This document shows positions 7,409 through 16,978 of a stretch of DNA of 64,000 nucleotides, piece by piece (the stretch's first letter is position 1; each line of letters opens with the position of its first letter). The notes beneath the pieces were generated by a model. The model searched no databases and was not told the origin of the DNA. It was given only the letters and a program-made list of their open reading frames with translations. The stretch is from Bacteroidota bacterium (GTDB lineage Bacteria > Bacteroidota > Rhodothermia > Rhodothermales > Rubricoccaceae): the NCBI GenBank assembly GCA_039821555.1, contig JBCBNX010000002.1, positions 33,444-97,443 of the forward strand, read 5' to 3'. The position numbers and the translations under genes were made by a program.

Positions 7409-8977
7409 TCAGTCGCGGCGGCGTCCGCGTCCTCGGCCCCGGTCGTTGTCGCGGCGGCTCTTGCGCTTTTCCTTCGGGTCGTCGTCGAGGAGGTCGTCGG
7501 CAACCTCAGGGGTGTAGGCGTCCTCTGCGTCTTCGCCGTCGGGCGTGAGGAGCGTGGCGGGCTTGCCGTGGAGCGAGGCGCGGTAGAACTCGTCGAGGAG
7601 CAGCGCCAGGACTTCCGGCTCGCCCTCCTTGACGAGGTTCTGCACGAGCGGGATGAAGCGGCCGATGCGCTCCTGCTCCAGGCGCGAGAGCTCGCGGTAG
7701 GCGTCTTCCAGCTGCGCGAGCGTTCGCTCAGCCACCTTGGCGGCCACGTCCTCGTCGGTCGGGATCTCGATCTTCTCGAAGTCGATCTCGTACTTCCGCT
7801 CGACGATCTTGAGTTGGTTGATGTCCTCCTTCGTGGTGAGCGTGACCGCGACGCCGGTGTTGCCCGCGCGGGCGGTGCGCCCGGCGCGGTGGATGTAGTA
7901 CTCCCGGTCCTGCGGGACGTCGTACTGGAAGACGTGGCTCAGGTCCGAGATGTCGATCCCGCGCGCGGCCACGTCCGTGGCGATGAGGAAGCGAAGTTCG
8001 CCGTCGCGGAGGCGCTGCATCGTCTTCTCGCGCTGCTTCTGCGAGAAGTCCGACGAGATCGGCGCGGCGTCGTAGCCGAAGTTGGCGAGGAACTGCGCGA
8101 GGTAGTCCACGTCGCGCTTGGTGTTGGCGAAGATGATCGCGCTCTCGGGGTTCTCCAGCTCGATGAGCCGGGCGAGGACGCGGTCCTTCTCCATCTGCGT
8201 CACGTGCACGTAGCGGTGCGTCATCGCGTCGACGTGGACGGTGCCACCGGAGACGCCGATGAAGCTCGGCTCGCGCAGGAACTCGCGGGCGACGCGCTGC
8301 ACGCTGTTCGGCATCGTAGCCGAGAACATGTGGCTCATGCGGTCGTCGGGGAGGAAACGCTTGAGCTGCCTCATCGCCGGGTAGAAGCCCATCGAGAGCA
8401 TCTCGTCGGCCTCGTCGAGGATGAGCACGCGGAGCGCGTCGAGGCTGAGCGTGCCTTTGTCGAGGTGGTCGAGGATGCGCCCCGGCGTGCCGATGACGAG
8501 GTGGGCGCCGGCCTTGAACGCCTCGATCTGCGGGCCGTACTTCGTGCCGCCGTAGACGGCCACCACGCGGAAGCGCTCGTCCTCGGGCTGGGCGTTGTTC
8601 ATCTTTTCGAACTCCTCGAAGATCTGCCGCGCCAGCTCGCGCGTCGGGCAGAGCACGAGGGCCTGCGTGGCCGCCTCGTCGGGCATCAGCAGGTCGAGGA
8701 GCGGCAGGAGGAACGCGCCCGTCTTGCCGCTGCCCGTGCGGCTCTGCACCACGAGGTCGTGGCCTTCGAGCATGTACGGGATCGTCTTGGCCTGGACGGG
8801 CATCAGGCTGTCCCAGCCGAGGCCTTCGAGGCCGGTCTGGAGGAACGAGGGCACGGACTCTGTGGTCGCCTCGGGCAGCTCAGGGCTGGGTTCGGGGAAG
8901 GGCGACTGGTTGGCGTCCTCACCTTTGGCTTCGGCCTGGGCCTTCGAGGTAAGGTCGATGACGAACGTACGGGACAT
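7409..8977 (-). CDS. DEAD-box ATP-dependent RNA helicase
   Basis: RNA helicase that remodels RNA duplexes in the cytoplasm. All core motifs are present: Q motif PVQAKTIPY, motif I SRTGSGKTGAF, Ia PTRELA, Ib TPGRI, II DEAD, III SAT, and VI HRAGRTARAG. A C-terminal extension of about 130 residues ends in a basic arginine/glycine tail (RDNDRGRGRGRRRD) typical of RNA-binding tails in CsdA/DeaD-like helicases. Length is 522 residues. The gene is monocistronic. Ribosome assembly or cold adaptation is the usual role; this is from the family, not from the sequence. Confidence 0.93.
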   Translation of the reverse strand: MSRTFVIDLTSKAQAEAKGEDANQSPFPEPSPELPEATTESVPSFLQTGLEGLGWDSLMPVQAKTIPYMLEGHDLVVQSRTGSGKTGAFLLPLLDLLMPDEAATQALVLCPTRELARQIFEEFEKMNNAQPEDERFRVVAVYGGTKYGPQIEAFKAGAHLVIGTPGRILDHLDKGTLSLDALRVLILDEADEMLSMGFYPAMRQLKRFLPDDRMSHMFSATMPNSVQRVAREFLREPSFIGVSGGTVHVDAMTHRYVHVTQMEKDRVLARLIELENPESAIIFANTKRDVDYLAQFLANFGYDAAPISSDFSQKQREKTMQRLRDGELRFLIATDVAARGIDISDLSHVFQYDVPQDREYYIHRAGRTARAGNTGVAVTLTTKEDINQLKIVERKYEIDFEKIEIPTDEDVAAKVAERTLAQLEDAYRELSRLEQERIGRFIPLVQNLVKEGEPEVLALLLDEFYRASLHGKPATLLTPDGEDAEDAYTPEVADDLLDDDPKEKRKSRRDNDRGRGRGRRRD

Positions 8978-9211
8978 GGAACAGGGTGGCTCAGCGATGG
9001 AGATCTCGGTCGGGGGGTCACGCAGGCTCGACCGAGCACCCCGCCAGGCACTCCTTCCGCGCTACGCAACGGCAACTACACCCCGCTACTCGCCAGCGTG
9101 GCGATTGCAGCCAGGGCACATCAGCCGTTCCGTACGCCTCACTCCTGGGTTCGTTCGGTGAAGAGCACAAGCGGGTGGGTCCGCTTCCGGTCAGGCCTGA
9201 ATCGACCTTCG

Positions 9212-9973
9212 CTACAGCCGTCCGAGTGCCGCCGCTGGCAGCCAGCCCTGGGTGCCGTCGGGGAGGCGGACAGCCTGCCAGGAACCGCGCGCGTCGCCGA
9301 GGCGCACGGTCACGCCCTCCGCTACAGCAGGGCCCTCGGTGCTGCCGCCGAGCGTGGCCGCGAGCGGAATCGGGTCGAGCACGACGGCACGAGGAGCCTG
9401 CCGCTCCGCCGAGGCGAGCGCGGCCGTCGCGAGGAGCAGCACGGCCAGCGGAAGCACCACGACAAGGCCGCGCCGGATCGCGGTCTTCTGCGTTTCGGGA
9501 AGGGTGTCGCCGCGCCAGAGCCGCCAGCCAAGCAGGGCCAGCGCACTGAGCCACAACAGCAGCCCGAGCACGAGCAGCGCGCCGAGCGTCACCGCGTCCG
9601 CGATGCGCGCCGCCGTGCCCCCGAGGGGATCAGCGAGAACCGTCGTCTGCTCGGCGTCCACCAGCGCCCGCGCCTCGGCGAGGTGGACCGCGACGGCGCG
9701 GTCGTGGGGCAGCAGTTGCCCGGCGCGGGCGAGGTGCAGCACGGCCCGCCCCAGGTCGCCCGCCGCGAGGTGCACCTGCCCGAGGTTGTGGTGTAACGCC
9801 CCGCTCGCCACGCCCGCGTCAAGCAGCGAGGTGTACGTCGCTGCCGCCGCTGCGCAGTCGCCCTCGTCGTAGAGCGTCCCGGCGAGTTCGAAGAGCCGAT
9901 CCGCCTCGTCTGAGTCGAGAGGAACACCCGGCAGCACTTGGACAAGAACCAGAGCGATCAGGAGCACCATCAT
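9212..9973 (-). CDS. batE: BatE-like TPR protein with SH3 domain
   Basis: Last gene of a BatC-BatD-BatE set. An N-terminal signal or membrane segment is followed by TPR helices (about 25-115; LFELAGTLYDEGDCAAAAATY and HHNLGQVHLAAGDLGRAV). Two hydrophobic segments come next (about 130-190), then an SH3b-like domain ending in GTQGWLPAAALG. This layout is typical of BatE in Bacteroidota aerotolerance operons. Its ATG overlaps the TGA of batD by four bases, so translation is coupled. The periplasm or inner membrane is the expected location. The molecular role of the family is poorly known. Confidence 0.85.
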   Translation of the reverse strand: MMVLLIALVLVQVLPGVPLDSDEADRLFELAGTLYDEGDCAAAAATYTSLLDAGVASGALHHNLGQVHLAAGDLGRAVLHLARAGQLLPHDRAVAVHLAEARALVDAEQTTVLADPLGGTAARIADAVTLGALLVLGLLLWLSALALLGWRLWRGDTLPETQKTAIRRGLVVVLPLAVLLLATAALASAERQAPRAVVLDPIPLAATLGGSTEGPAVAEGVTVRLGDARGSWQAVRLPDGTQGWLPAAALGRL

Positions 9974-11865
9974 GCGGACTCCTCCTGATGGGCTGGCGTC
10001 GCCTCGTGGACACTCTCGATGGCGGCGCGGGTGCGAGCCACGACGGCGTCGGCGGCGCGGGCTTGGTCGGGGGCATACTGCACCCGCTCGGCTGCGGCGA
10101 GCGCCTCGATGAGCGCACGACGATGCGAGTCGGTGAGGCCCTGCGCGCGGAGAGACATTCTGTCAAGCGCGTCGTCGAGGACGTCGCGGGGGAGCGCTTG
10201 CGCGGGCACGGCGAAGCGAGCAGCGAGATAGCCGCGCACGGCGCGTTCGGCTTCGGCGCAGGCCGTGCGTGGGTCGGCTGCCTGCCGGGCCGCATCGAGG
10301 CGAGTGGTGGCATCGGCGAGCGCCTCGCGGCGGCGCGCTTCCGGCGAGGCGGCGCGGGCCTCACGACGACGAACGAAAAGGGCGAGGCCGAGCAGCGCCA
10401 GCAGCGGCGTTCCGATGGCGCCCCAGAACCACACCGACCGGTGCAGCGGCCGCGCCAACCGCGGCGTGATCCAGCGCGCCAACGGCAGCAGGTCAGCGAT
10501 GGGTGCCTCCGCGCCCGAAACGATCTCCGCGTCGGCGAGGCCCGCCTCCGGGATCGTGCCCGCTGGGCCGTTCACGTCAAGCGGGACGGGGTCGGAGACG
10601 AGCGTCTGGTAGCGCTCCGCCTCCGGGTCGAAGTAGGTCCAGCGCACGGGCGGTAGTTCGAGGCGACCGCCGCGCTGCGGGACGAGCGTGTAGACGAACA
10701 CCTTGCGTCCGCGAAGCGGAGCCGAGCGTCGGTCGAAGAATTCCTCGGCCGAAGGTGGATAGACCGCGACACCGTCGGGCGCGTCCCAGGCGGGCGCGGA
10801 CAGCGTGGCCAGGTTGCCCGTGCCGCGCACCTCGACCTCCATGCGGATTGGCTCGCCCGCCTCGATACCGTCGCGCAGGGCGTGGTCGTCCAGCGAGATC
10901 TGCATCGTGAACGCCCCAACCCCCCCGTTGAACGACGCCGGGGCCCCAGCGGGCAACGGCACCGCCTCGATGGCAATCGGCTCCGATTCGATCGTCTCGC
11001 GCTCGAAGTCGGAGAAGAACGGGCTGCGGAAGAGGCCGCGCTGCGGCGTCCCGCGATAGGTACCCACCTCGAAGGCGACCGGCTCGATGGTGAGCGTGCC
11101 CGTGCGTGCGGGGAAGAGCGCCACACGCTTGGCCGTCACGACGCGAAGCTCGCGCCCATCGATGGTGTCCTGGCGGGGCAGCGTCGCGCGGTCAGGCACC
11201 TCGAGTTCCTCGCGCCAGAGGCCCTCGGCGTCCCACGGCCCGAGGATCTGCACGTCGCGCGGCTGCACCGTGACAGGGTCGTAGGCGAGCACGTAATCGA
11301 CCACGACCTGCTCGCCGACGTAGGCCCGCACTCGGGGCGGCGTGGCGCGGACGAAGAGGTCGGCCGTGGCGTCTGTCGGCGGCTCGTCGGACTGCGTGAG
11401 GCCGTGCTGGCTGCTCGTCGCGCCGCTGTGGGCGGCGGGCGGCGGACGCTGGCCCTGCGGGACGATCTCGACGGTGATCGGGTCGGTCGTGTAGCGCTCC
11501 TTGCCGATGGGCACCTGCACCGCGCTGAAGGTCGCGCGGCCCGGCTTGAGGGGGCGGTAGATCCACGTCAGCGTGAGGACGTGCTCGGTGCGCCCGTTGT
11601 AGTTCTGGTAGGTGTACGACTGCTGCGGCGTCGGCAGCGCGAGCGACAGCCCCTGCGTGCTCGGCGGCTCGATCTCGCCGACCGAAGTGAGGTCGCCGCG
11701 CAGCTCGACGCTAAAGAGCACCTGGTCGTTCTGCCCCGCCGGGTTGGGCGACGCCGACGCGCTCACTCGCACGTTCTGCGCCAAGGCGCTGCCTGCCAGC
11801 ACCATGCCACCGACCAGCACCAGCCACCACGAACTACGGACCACGGACAACACGCTCCCCCTCAC
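9970..11865 (-). CDS. batD: BatD-family membrane protein (aerotolerance operon)
   Basis: Large envelope protein of the BatD family. A signal peptide ends near ALAQ. A series of beta-sandwich repeats starts at VRVSASASPNPAGQNDQVLF and runs to about residue 470. One transmembrane helix follows (SVWFWGAIGTPLLALLGLAL), then a cytoplasmic helical tail of about 120 residues. Length 631 fits the family. It overlaps batC upstream and batE downstream by four bases each, so the three are one translationally coupled unit. BatA, BatB and the MoxR ATPase, the usual partners, are not adjacent here. Confidence 0.9.
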   Translation of the reverse strand: MRGSVLSVVRSSWWLVLVGGMVLAGSALAQNVRVSASASPNPAGQNDQVLFSVELRGDLTSVGEIEPPSTQGLSLALPTPQQSYTYQNYNGRTEHVLTLTWIYRPLKPGRATFSAVQVPIGKERYTTDPITVEIVPQGQRPPPAAHSGATSSQHGLTQSDEPPTDATADLFVRATPPRVRAYVGEQVVVDYVLAYDPVTVQPRDVQILGPWDAEGLWREELEVPDRATLPRQDTIDGRELRVVTAKRVALFPARTGTLTIEPVAFEVGTYRGTPQRGLFRSPFFSDFERETIESEPIAIEAVPLPAGAPASFNGGVGAFTMQISLDDHALRDGIEAGEPIRMEVEVRGTGNLATLSAPAWDAPDGVAVYPPSAEEFFDRRSAPLRGRKVFVYTLVPQRGGRLELPPVRWTYFDPEAERYQTLVSDPVPLDVNGPAGTIPEAGLADAEIVSGAEAPIADLLPLARWITPRLARPLHRSVWFWGAIGTPLLALLGLALFVRRREARAASPEARRREALADATTRLDAARQAADPRTACAEAERAVRGYLAARFAVPAQALPRDVLDDALDRMSLRAQGLTDSHRRALIEALAAAERVQYAPDQARAADAVVARTRAAIESVHEATPAHQEESA

Positions 11866-12605
11866 CAGTCCTTCTCGATGCGGCGGGGCGGCGCGCGGCG
11901 CTGCTGCACTTCCTGGAGCAGTTCCTCCTCGTCGGCTTCGAGCGCGCCGAGGATGCGCAGGGCCTCGGCCTCGCTCATCGTGCCGGGCAGTACCTCGGCG
12001 GTACCGGCAGGCGTCGCGTTGCCGTCCGTCTCCTCGCCGTCCTGTGGGTCTCCTGACGCCCCCGCTTGGTCGTCCCCGTCTTGCTCGTCGCCATCCTGCG
12101 GGTCGGTGGGCTGCTGGTTCGTCGCGTCCGACTCCGCCTCGCTGTTCTCGTCCTCGAACTCCGGTTGCGGCTGTTCGTCAGGCTCGCTTTCATCGGGCTC
12201 CCCCTCGTCGCCGGGTTGTGGCTGGCCGTCCTCGCCCGGCTCCTGCTCGCCTTGCTCGGCGTCCCGTTCGTCCTGCTGCTCGCTCTCGCCGCCGCCCTGC
12301 TGGTTCTGGGCGTCCTCGTTCTCGCCGTCCTGGCCGTCTTCCTGCTCGGCCTCGTCGCCGTCGCTACCCTGCTGCGGGTCTTGCTGCTGCTGGCGGATCA
12401 GTTCGAGCAGCGTCTCCAGCTTCGGGTGCTCCGGCGTGTTCGGGTTCGGTGCCTGCGCGAGAGCCTCCATTGCTACGGCCTCAGCCTGCGCCCCATCGCC
12501 GTCGATGTAGAGCTGCGCCGCACTGTGATAGGCGTCCGCGAGCGACGTTTGCGCTGCCGCTGTGGGCAGAACAAGAAGCGCGAGCAGGACAACGAGGTGA
12601 CGCAC
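11862..12605 (-). CDS. batC: BatC-like TPR protein with long acidic low-complexity middle
   Basis: First gene of the bat set. A signal peptide ends near AAAQ and a short TPR-like region covers about 20-70. About 130 residues of Glu, Asp, Gln and Gly follow, then the family C-terminus SEAEALRILGALEADEEELL ending in KDW. The KDW end is characteristic of BatC proteins. The middle is strongly acidic and probably disordered. No batA/batB lies upstream: the next gene is argH, 115 bp away on the same strand, so transcription could come from there or from an internal promoter. Confidence 0.85.
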   Translation of the reverse strand: MRHLVVLLALLVLPTAAAQTSLADAYHSAAQLYIDGDGAQAEAVAMEALAQAPNPNTPEHPKLETLLELIRQQQQDPQQGSDGDEAEQEDGQDGENEDAQNQQGGGESEQQDERDAEQGEQEPGEDGQPQPGDEGEPDESEPDEQPQPEFEDENSEAESDATNQQPTDPQDGDEQDGDDQAGASGDPQDGEETDGNATPAGTAEVLPGTMSEAEALRILGALEADEEELLQEVQQRRAPPRRIEKDW

Positions 12606-12720
12606 GAGCGGGGGGAGGTTTCAGGAGCGACCAGAGAACGAGTGGGCCGCGGCGAACCGTATGGACGCGGATGAATGCGCGAGCGCCGAGGTGGGTTCGC
12701 GAGCGTTTGTCTGGGCGAGC

Positions 12721-14040
12721 CTACTCAAACCGCGCAGCAAGGTCGGCGAGCGCCGCACGCAGCGGAGCCGTCACGACGTGGCCCGGCGTGCCCGGCGTGG
12801 CGTAGGCGGCCAGCGCCTCCGCATCGGGCGGCGTCGAGAGGGCGTCGAGGCGACCAGCTACGGCGCGGTAGGCGTTGCGGAACGGCACGCCGCGCTGCAC
12901 GTCGGCCAGCGCCTCGTCGGTGGCGAACAACTCGGGCGAGAGGGCCGCGCGCATCCGGTCGCGGTCGAAGGTGAGGGCAGGCAGCCCCGCGGCGAGGGCG
13001 GCGAACAGGTCGAGGCTGAGCAGCGTCGCGCGCATCGTGGCCTCCTTCGTGAGTTGGAGGTCGCGGTGGTAGCCGCCCGGCAGGTTGGCCGGCAGCGTGA
13101 GCAGCAGGTGCAGTTCGGCGGTGAGGCGGTGGTAGGTCGCCCGCGCGAGTTCAAGCACGTCGGGGTTGCGCTTCTGCGGCATGATCGACGAGCCCGTCGT
13201 GTGCGCCTCGGGGAGCGTGACGAAGCCGAACTCGGCCGTGGCGAAGAGCACGAGGTCGGACGCGAGCCGGTTGGCCGTCGCGCCGAGCTGCACGAGCGCG
13301 TGGACGACCTGGGCGTCGAGCTTGCCGCGCGAGAGCTGCACGGCCGGCGTATGGACTTGCATGCCCTCAAGTCCACCGCCGAAGCCCAGCCGCTCGGCGA
13401 CGCCTTCGCGCGGAAGGTCGAGGCGTGGCACGCCATACCCGGCGGCGCTGCCCCACGGCGAGACGTTGGTGGCTGCCCGCGCTTCGGTGAGCGTGCGAAG
13501 ATCGGCGACGAGCAGTTCGGCATAGCTGGCCGCCCAGAGGCCCGCCGTGGTCGGCATCGCGCGCTGGAGGTGGGTGTAGCCCGGCATCAGCGCGTCAGCG
13601 TACGTGTCGCCATGGTTGAGGAGGGCTTCCGTGACAGCCGCAGCCTGCTCGGCGACGGCGGCGAGCGCGTCGCGCAGCCAGAGGCGCAGCGCCACGAGCA
13701 CCTGATCGTTACGGCTTCGCCCCGCGTGGATCTTCTTGCCCGCATCGCCCAGACGGGCCGTGAGCTCGCGTTCGAGGACCGTGTGGCAGTCCTCGTCCTC
13801 CACACGCACGATGAGCGTGCCCGCCTCGGCCTCAGCTTTGATCGCGTCGAGCGCCTCGGCCACCTGCCGATGCTCGTCCGCCGTCATTACGCCGATCTCG
13901 GCAAGCGCCCACGCGTGCGCCTCGCTCCCGACGCAGTCGTAGGGCAAGAGCAGCGTGTCCCACCGCCAGTCGTCGCCGACGGTGAAGCGGACGACCCAGT
14001 CGTCGGGGGTAGCAGCGGAGGTCTTGGACCAGATAGCCAT
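12721..14040 (-). CDS. argH: Argininosuccinate lyase
   Basis: Catalyses the last step of arginine synthesis, argininosuccinate to arginine plus fumarate, in the cytoplasm. The fumarase/aspartase-superfamily signature GSSIMPQKRNPD is present, with the HAGRSRNDQV and YTHLQRAMP segments of ArgH. I start at the ATG giving MAIWSKTSAATPDDW (439 residues). The frame is open for 65 more codons upstream, but that part does not look like ArgH. It lies 163 bp downstream of the argB-deacylase fusion on the same strand, so both probably belong to one arginine operon. The N-terminal domain is slightly shorter than in E. coli ArgH. Confidence 0.92.
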   Translation of the reverse strand: MAIWSKTSAATPDDWVVRFTVGDDWRWDTLLLPYDCVGSEAHAWALAEIGVMTADEHRQVAEALDAIKAEAEAGTLIVRVEDEDCHTVLERELTARLGDAGKKIHAGRSRNDQVLVALRLWLRDALAAVAEQAAAVTEALLNHGDTYADALMPGYTHLQRAMPTTAGLWAASYAELLVADLRTLTEARAATNVSPWGSAAGYGVPRLDLPREGVAERLGFGGGLEGMQVHTPAVQLSRGKLDAQVVHALVQLGATANRLASDLVLFATAEFGFVTLPEAHTTGSSIMPQKRNPDVLELARATYHRLTAELHLLLTLPANLPGGYHRDLQLTKEATMRATLLSLDLFAALAAGLPALTFDRDRMRAALSPELFATDEALADVQRGVPFRNAYRAVAGRLDALSTPPDAEALAAYATPGTPGHVVTAPLRAALADLAARFE

Positions 14041-14203
14041 GGGAAAGCAGAAGTGAGAAGTTCGAAGGGTGATGTGGGAGGTGCCGGCTGGCCACTTCGT
14101 AAATCGACGCAGTCCCCCTACCCAAGTCATCCCCGAGCACGCGGAAAGCGAAGCTTCACGGAGTAAACCCATGAGGGAGCGCGGCGTCAGCGCAGGATAA
14201 AAA

Positions 14204-16168
14204 TCAGGACGCCCCCCCGAAATAGGCTTCGACAATCGCCCGGTAGACGGTCACCGCGCGCTCGACCTCAGCAGCCTCCACGTGCTCGTCGGGCGTGTGC
14301 GAGAGCTCGCTGCGGCCGGGGCCGATCTTGACCGTCGGCACGTCGTGGAGGAAAATCCAGTCCGAGGCTGTGGGCGACCCGAACGGCGTGGCGTCGGCGA
14401 CGAGGCCGGGCAGGGCGCGCTGGCAGGCCTGGGCGATGCGCGCGTCGGCGGGCGTGGCGCACGGGATCAGGCGACGGCTGTAGACTTCGACCTCGCTCTC
14501 GACAGCGTCGCTGATGAGAGCGATGAGACCGCCATGGGGGTAGGTCGGCGTCGAGCGGATGTCGAGCGTGATCGTGCAGCGGTCGGGCACGACGTTCTTC
14601 GCGCCGCCCGCCTCGATGAGCGTCGGTGTGACCGTCGGGAGGCCGAGGAACGCGTCGGGGCGGTCGAAGGTGAGCGCCTGCAGCGCGGCGAGGTCACGTG
14701 CGGCGACGTGGATCGCGTTCTCGCCGAGGTGCGCGCGTGCGGCGTGCGCGGTGCGGCCCGTCGCGTGGAGGCGGAGGATGAGCAACCCCTTCTGCGAGAG
14801 GCAGGGGCGCAGCCCCGTTGGCTCGCCCACCAGTGCCGCAGCCGGTTGCGGCATGGCGGCACCAAAGAAGTCGCGGCGGAGGTGTTCGACGCCGTTGTAG
14901 TCCTTGCTCGCCTCCTCGCACGCGGTCAGCGCGACGACGAGCCGCCCGCCCGCCGGCTCGAAACCGTCGCGGGCGAGCGTGAGGAGCGCCGTCAGCATCG
15001 CCGCACCGCTCGCCTTCGCATCGACGGCCCCGCGCCCGTAGACCTTGCCGTCCACGAGGGTCGGCTCGAAGGGGGGATACGGGTGGTCCGACGACGGCGG
15101 CACTACGTCGAGGTGCGAGTTCAAGAGCAACACGTCGTCGCCGGTGCCGAGGCTCACGACCACATTGTCCGCCACACGGTCCACCGTCACGCACGAGCCG
15201 CCGTGCTCGCGGGCGTACGCCTCCACGAAGTCGGCAGTCTCCCGCTCCCGATTGCTCAGCGACGGGAAGCGGATGAGGGCAGCGTGGAGGTCGAGGATTG
15301 AGGGTCGCAGGTCGAGGGTCGTAGGTCTGCCGAATCCCTCTTCCAGCCCTTCGCCCTTTTGTTCGTCCGCCCCTTCCAGTGCAAGCCTTGTCCCCCCGCC
15401 CAGTCCTGTCGGAGCCGCAATGCGCACAGTGCCAACGCCGCGCCGCAGCGCCTCGAAGCCAACGTCGAGCTTGACGCGCATCCCGGCGTTGAGCCAGCCG
15501 TCGCGCTTGCCGGCCTCGGCACCGTCGGGCGTGATCGCGTCGAAGCGCGTCGTGGGATCGCTGAGGTTGCGGTAGACGCCGCCCGCCTCGGCGGCGAAGA
15601 CGAGCGCCTCGGCTTGCAGCGCCGCGGCGAGTTCGAGCGCGATCGTGTCGGCGTTGACGTTGTAGAGCGCGCCGTCCGCGTCCATGCCGATAGGGCCCAT
15701 AACCGGCACCAGCCCTGCGTCGAGGAGCGTCGTCAGCAGGTGTGTGTCGACCTCCTCGACCTCGCCGACGTGCCCGAAGTCGATGGTTTCGCCGTCGACG
15801 GTCCACGGGGGACGGCGGCGGACCCGCACGAGTGCCCCGTCAGCGCCAGTCAGCCCGACCGCGCGAACGCCCGCCGCCTGCGCCGCCGCGACGAGCCGCG
15901 CGTTGAGCCGTCCGGAGACTTCCCAGAGCAGTACGTCGAGGTCGAGTGCTGTCGTGACACGTCGCCCATGGACCATGCGCGGCGTGTGGCCGAGCCGTTG
16001 CGCCAGTGCCGTCGCCTGTGGCCCGCCGCCATGCACCATCACAATACGGTTGGGCACGACGCGGTCGAGGCCCGCCACCGCGTTCCAAATGGCGGCAACG
16101 GCGGCCTCGTCAGCGAGCAGCGCGCCGCCGAGTTTCAGCACGGTCGTGAAGCGTGGCGTGGCAGTCAT
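14204..16168 (-). CDS. argB: Fused N-acetylglutamate kinase-like (ArgB) and M20 deacylase (ArgE/LysK-like)
   Basis: Two arginine-pathway enzymes in one reading frame. Residues 1-265 are an amino-acid kinase of the ArgB type (VLKLGGALL, MVHGGGPQATALAQRLG, AGMRVKLDVGFEALRRGV). Residues 295-654 are an M20 zinc deacylase (SHLDVVPP, GRGAVDAKASGA, CEEASKDYNG) of the ArgE/LysK group, removing the acyl group from acyl-ornithine or acyl-citrulline. The linker at about 282-293 (TTLDLRPSILDL) is encoded by the heptamer repeat otherwise found between genes. Bacteroidota may use N-succinyl or N-acetyl citrulline, so the exact substrate is open. A split into two genes by sequencing error is possible, but no stop is seen. 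Confidence 0.85.
   Translation of the reverse strand: MTATPRFTTVLKLGGALLADEAAVAAIWNAVAGLDRVVPNRIVMVHGGGPQATALAQRLGHTPRMVHGRRVTTALDLDVLLWEVSGRLNARLVAAAQAAGVRAVGLTGADGALVRVRRRPPWTVDGETIDFGHVGEVEEVDTHLLTTLLDAGLVPVMGPIGMDADGALYNVNADTIALELAAALQAEALVFAAEAGGVYRNLSDPTTRFDAITPDGAEAGKRDGWLNAGMRVKLDVGFEALRRGVGTVRIAAPTGLGGGTRLALEGADEQKGEGLEEGFGRPTTLDLRPSILDLHAALIRFPSLSNRERETADFVEAYAREHGGSCVTVDRVADNVVVSLGTGDDVLLLNSHLDVVPPSSDHPYPPFEPTLVDGKVYGRGAVDAKASGAAMLTALLTLARDGFEPAGGRLVVALTACEEASKDYNGVEHLRRDFFGAAMPQPAAALVGEPTGLRPCLSQKGLLILRLHATGRTAHAARAHLGENAIHVAARDLAALQALTFDRPDAFLGLPTVTPTLIEAGGAKNVVPDRCTITLDIRSTPTYPHGGLIALISDAVESEVEVYSRRLIPCATPADARIAQACQRALPGLVADATPFGSPTASDWIFLHDVPTVKIGPGRSELSHTPDEHVEAAEVERAVTVYRAIVEAYFGGAS
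15287..15330 (-). repeat. Heptamer tract forming the ArgB-M20 linker
   Basis: On the minus strand CGACCCT, CGACCTG, CGACCCT, CAATCCT and CGACCTC follow in register. The tract is translated in frame as the linker between the kinase and deacylase domains. Elsewhere in the window the same family lies between genes. Confidence 0.8.
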
Positions 16169-16308
16169 GAGTCGTCAGAGGCGAGGAGTGCGAGTATAGA
16201 CACCCTACGCGTGACGAGGCCGCGAACTCGCACGCCGCGCCTGCGTGTGCCCCGTCGGACGTACCATGTCTCTACCCCTTTCCGCTTTCATCGCCTCCTC
16301 CGACCGCC

Positions 16309-16977
16309 ATGCAGTTCTTCATCGACACCGCCTCCCTCGACGAGATCCAGGAAGCCGCCGACATGGGCGTCCTCGACGGCGTCACGACCAACCCCTCGCT
16401 CATGCGCAAGGAGGGCGCGAGCGACTTCCACGCGCATATCCACAAGATCTGCGAGATCGTCCAGGGCCCGGTTAGCGCCGAGTTGGTCGCCACGGAGTAC
16501 GACGCGATGGTCGCCGAGGGCCGCGAGCTGGCGAAGATCCACGAGCATGTCGTGGTGAAGGTGCCGCTCATCCTCGACGGCATCAAAGCCATCAAGACGT
16601 TCACGGAGGAGGGCATCCGCACGAACTGCACGCTCTGCTTCAGCCCCACGCAGGCGCTCATCGCGGCGAAGGCGGGCGCGAGCTACATCAGCCCCTTCAT
16701 CGGCCGCCTCGACGACATCTCGACCAACGGCATGGAGCTGATCCGGCAGGTCGTGACGATCTACGAGAACTACGGCTACGAGACGGAAGTCCTCGCCGCC
16801 TCGATCCGCCACCCGATGCACGTGGTGGAAGCCGCCGAGATGGGCGCGGACGTGGGGACGATGCCGCTGGGCGTGATCAAGAAGCTGCTCAAGCACCCGC
16901 TCACGGACAGCGGCCTAGAGCGCTTCCTCGCAGACTGGCAGGCCTACCTCGACGCGACGGGCCAGGAGAACGCGTGA
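16309..16977 (+). CDS. Transaldolase / fructose-6-phosphate aldolase-like
   Basis: Class I aldolase of the small transaldolase (TalC/FSA) family, about 222 residues. The start [13 protein letters not shown], the [12 protein letters not shown] motif, the Schiff-base lysine in VVVKVPL and the [14 protein letters not shown] segment are characteristic. Most members of this subfamily in heterotrophs act as transaldolase in the pentose phosphate pathway; a true F6P aldolase cannot be excluded from motifs alone. It is monocistronic and divergent from the arginine genes. A stray fragment of a secreted-protein tail follows directly. Confidence 0.93.
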   Translation: MQFFIDTASLDEIQEAADMGVLDGVTTNPSLMRKEGASDFHAHIHKICEIVQGPVSAELVATEYDAMVAEGRELAKIHEHVVVKVPLILDGIKAIKTFTEEGIRTNCTLCFSPTQALIAAKAGASYISPFIGRLDDISTNGMELIRQVVTIYENYGYETEVLAASIRHPMHVVEAAEMGADVGTMPLGVIKKLLKHPLTDSGLERFLADWQAYLDATGQENA

Positions 16978-16978
16978 G

